Shown here: positions 5,568 to 5,884 of the stretch, in pieces | Numbering within the stretch: the first letter of the stretch is position 1 | Layout of the letters: each line of letters opens with the position of its first letter | Assembly: GCA_016762975.1 (NCBI GenBank) | Contig: JAESUV010000033.1 | Span: 2,031-7,914, forward strand | Length of the DNA: 5,884 nucleotides | From: Gammaproteobacteria bacterium | GTDB taxonomy: Bacteria > Pseudomonadota > Gammaproteobacteria > Pseudomonadales > Pseudohongiellaceae | Reading direction: 5' to 3' | Position numbers and translations under genes: made by a program | The notes under the pieces: model-generated | What the model saw: only the letters and a program-made list of their open reading frames with translations | Database searches by the model: none | Told to the model about the DNA's origin: nothing

Positions 5568-5884
5568 ATGACTTCTGCAAAGCGCTGGTTACTTCCCGAC
5601 GGTGTCGAGGAAATTCTCCCCTTAGAGGCGAGCAAGTTAGAATACTTGCGTCGTCAGCTTCTGGATCTCTATGAATCCTGGGGCTATCAACTAGTTATCA
5701 CTCCACTTATCGAGTATCTGGATTCGCTGCTTGTCGGCTCGTCCCACGATTTGGATTTGCACACGTTCAAAATCACCGACCAGCTTAGTGGTCGCATGAT
5801 GGGTATCCGAGCAGACATTACCCCGCAGGCTGCGCGAATCGACGCTCACTGCATGAACCGAGAAGGCCCGGTGCGTTTGTGCTA
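5568..5884 (+). CDS. hisZ: ATP phosphoribosyltransferase regulatory subunit HisZ, N-terminal part
   Basis: HisZ is a histidyl-tRNA synthetase paralogue without synthetase activity. It assembles with short-form HisG to make an active, histidine-inhibited ATP phosphoribosyltransferase, the first step of histidine synthesis. The first 105 residues are visible and the gene runs off the window. Features are RWLLPDGVEEILPLEA (6-21), SWGYQLVITPLIEYLDSLL (37-55), DLDLHTFKITDQLSGRMMGI (61-80) and RADITPQAARIDAH (81-94). These match HisZ rather than HisS, which begins with a characteristic RGMxD motif that is absent here. ATG 5568 aligns with the family N-terminus. An in-frame TAA at 5559-5561 rules out any earlier start. 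The ribosome binding site is weak. The HisZ call predicts that the genome encodes the short HisG form. Confidence 0.94.
   Translation, partial: MTSAKRWLLPDGVEEILPLEASKLEYLRRQLLDLYESWGYQLVITPLIEYLDSLLVGSSHDLDLHTFKITDQLSGRMMGIRADITPQAARIDAHCMNREGPVRLC

Noticed and set aside
1..5884. A new multi-gene system hidden in the window
   Set aside because: Every substantial + strand open frame is an intact or edge-truncated member of a known conserved family in a known order. There is no foreign composition, mobile-element signature or unexplained coding space.

Overview
The window is a stretch of a gammaproteobacterial chromosome, with every gene on the + strand. The order is mutL (3' end) - miaA - hfq - hflX - hflK - hflC - DUF2065 gene - hisZ (5' end). 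The core order mutL-miaA-hfq-hflX-hflKC is the classic gammaproteobacterial operon known from E. coli. A DUF2065 gene followed by hisZ after hflC is the Pseudomonas-like arrangement; enterics have no hisZ. Hfq carries the R16-K17-E18-R19 rim and a short tail, and HflX begins MFFDRPDSGE. Together these point to a pseudomonad-like or marine gammaproteobacterium of roughly balanced GC. I cannot name a genus.

Layout: bases 1-194 encode the MutL C-terminus. Bases 195-278 are an unusually repetitive spacer, with a CCTCTC hexamer array, an 8-bp tandem duplication and a TACAAT -10-like box almost touching the miaA start. miaA (279-1232) is followed by a 147-bp spacer holding a two-part stem-loop, a possible hfq promoter and a TCGATTA heptamer array just before the hfq ribosome binding site. 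hfq (1380-1652) and hflX (1675-3012, TTG start) are 22 bp apart. A 100-bp spacer leads to hflK and hflC, whose stop and start codons share one base. A clear Rho-independent terminator (5236-5276) ends the unit. The short DUF2065 gene (5327-5512) and hisZ (from 5568, running off the window) probably belong to the next transcription unit.

How the genes relate: MutL acts in mismatch repair, and MiaA starts the ms2i6A modification at tRNA position 37. Hfq is the sRNA/mRNA chaperone, and HflX is a ribosome-binding GTPase. HflK and HflC form the membrane SPFH complex that surrounds and controls the FtsH protease. HisZ is the regulatory partner of short-form HisG in histidine synthesis. The shared theme of the middle genes is post-transcriptional and stress control, but the linkage is mainly a conserved operon rather than one pathway.

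All coding genes are intact, ordinary members of known families apart from truncation at the window edges. I found no mobile element, tRNA, rRNA, CRISPR array or defence system, and no gene-free stretch longer than 300 bases. I do not see a new system. The points worth a second look are the noncoding spacers around miaA and hfq.
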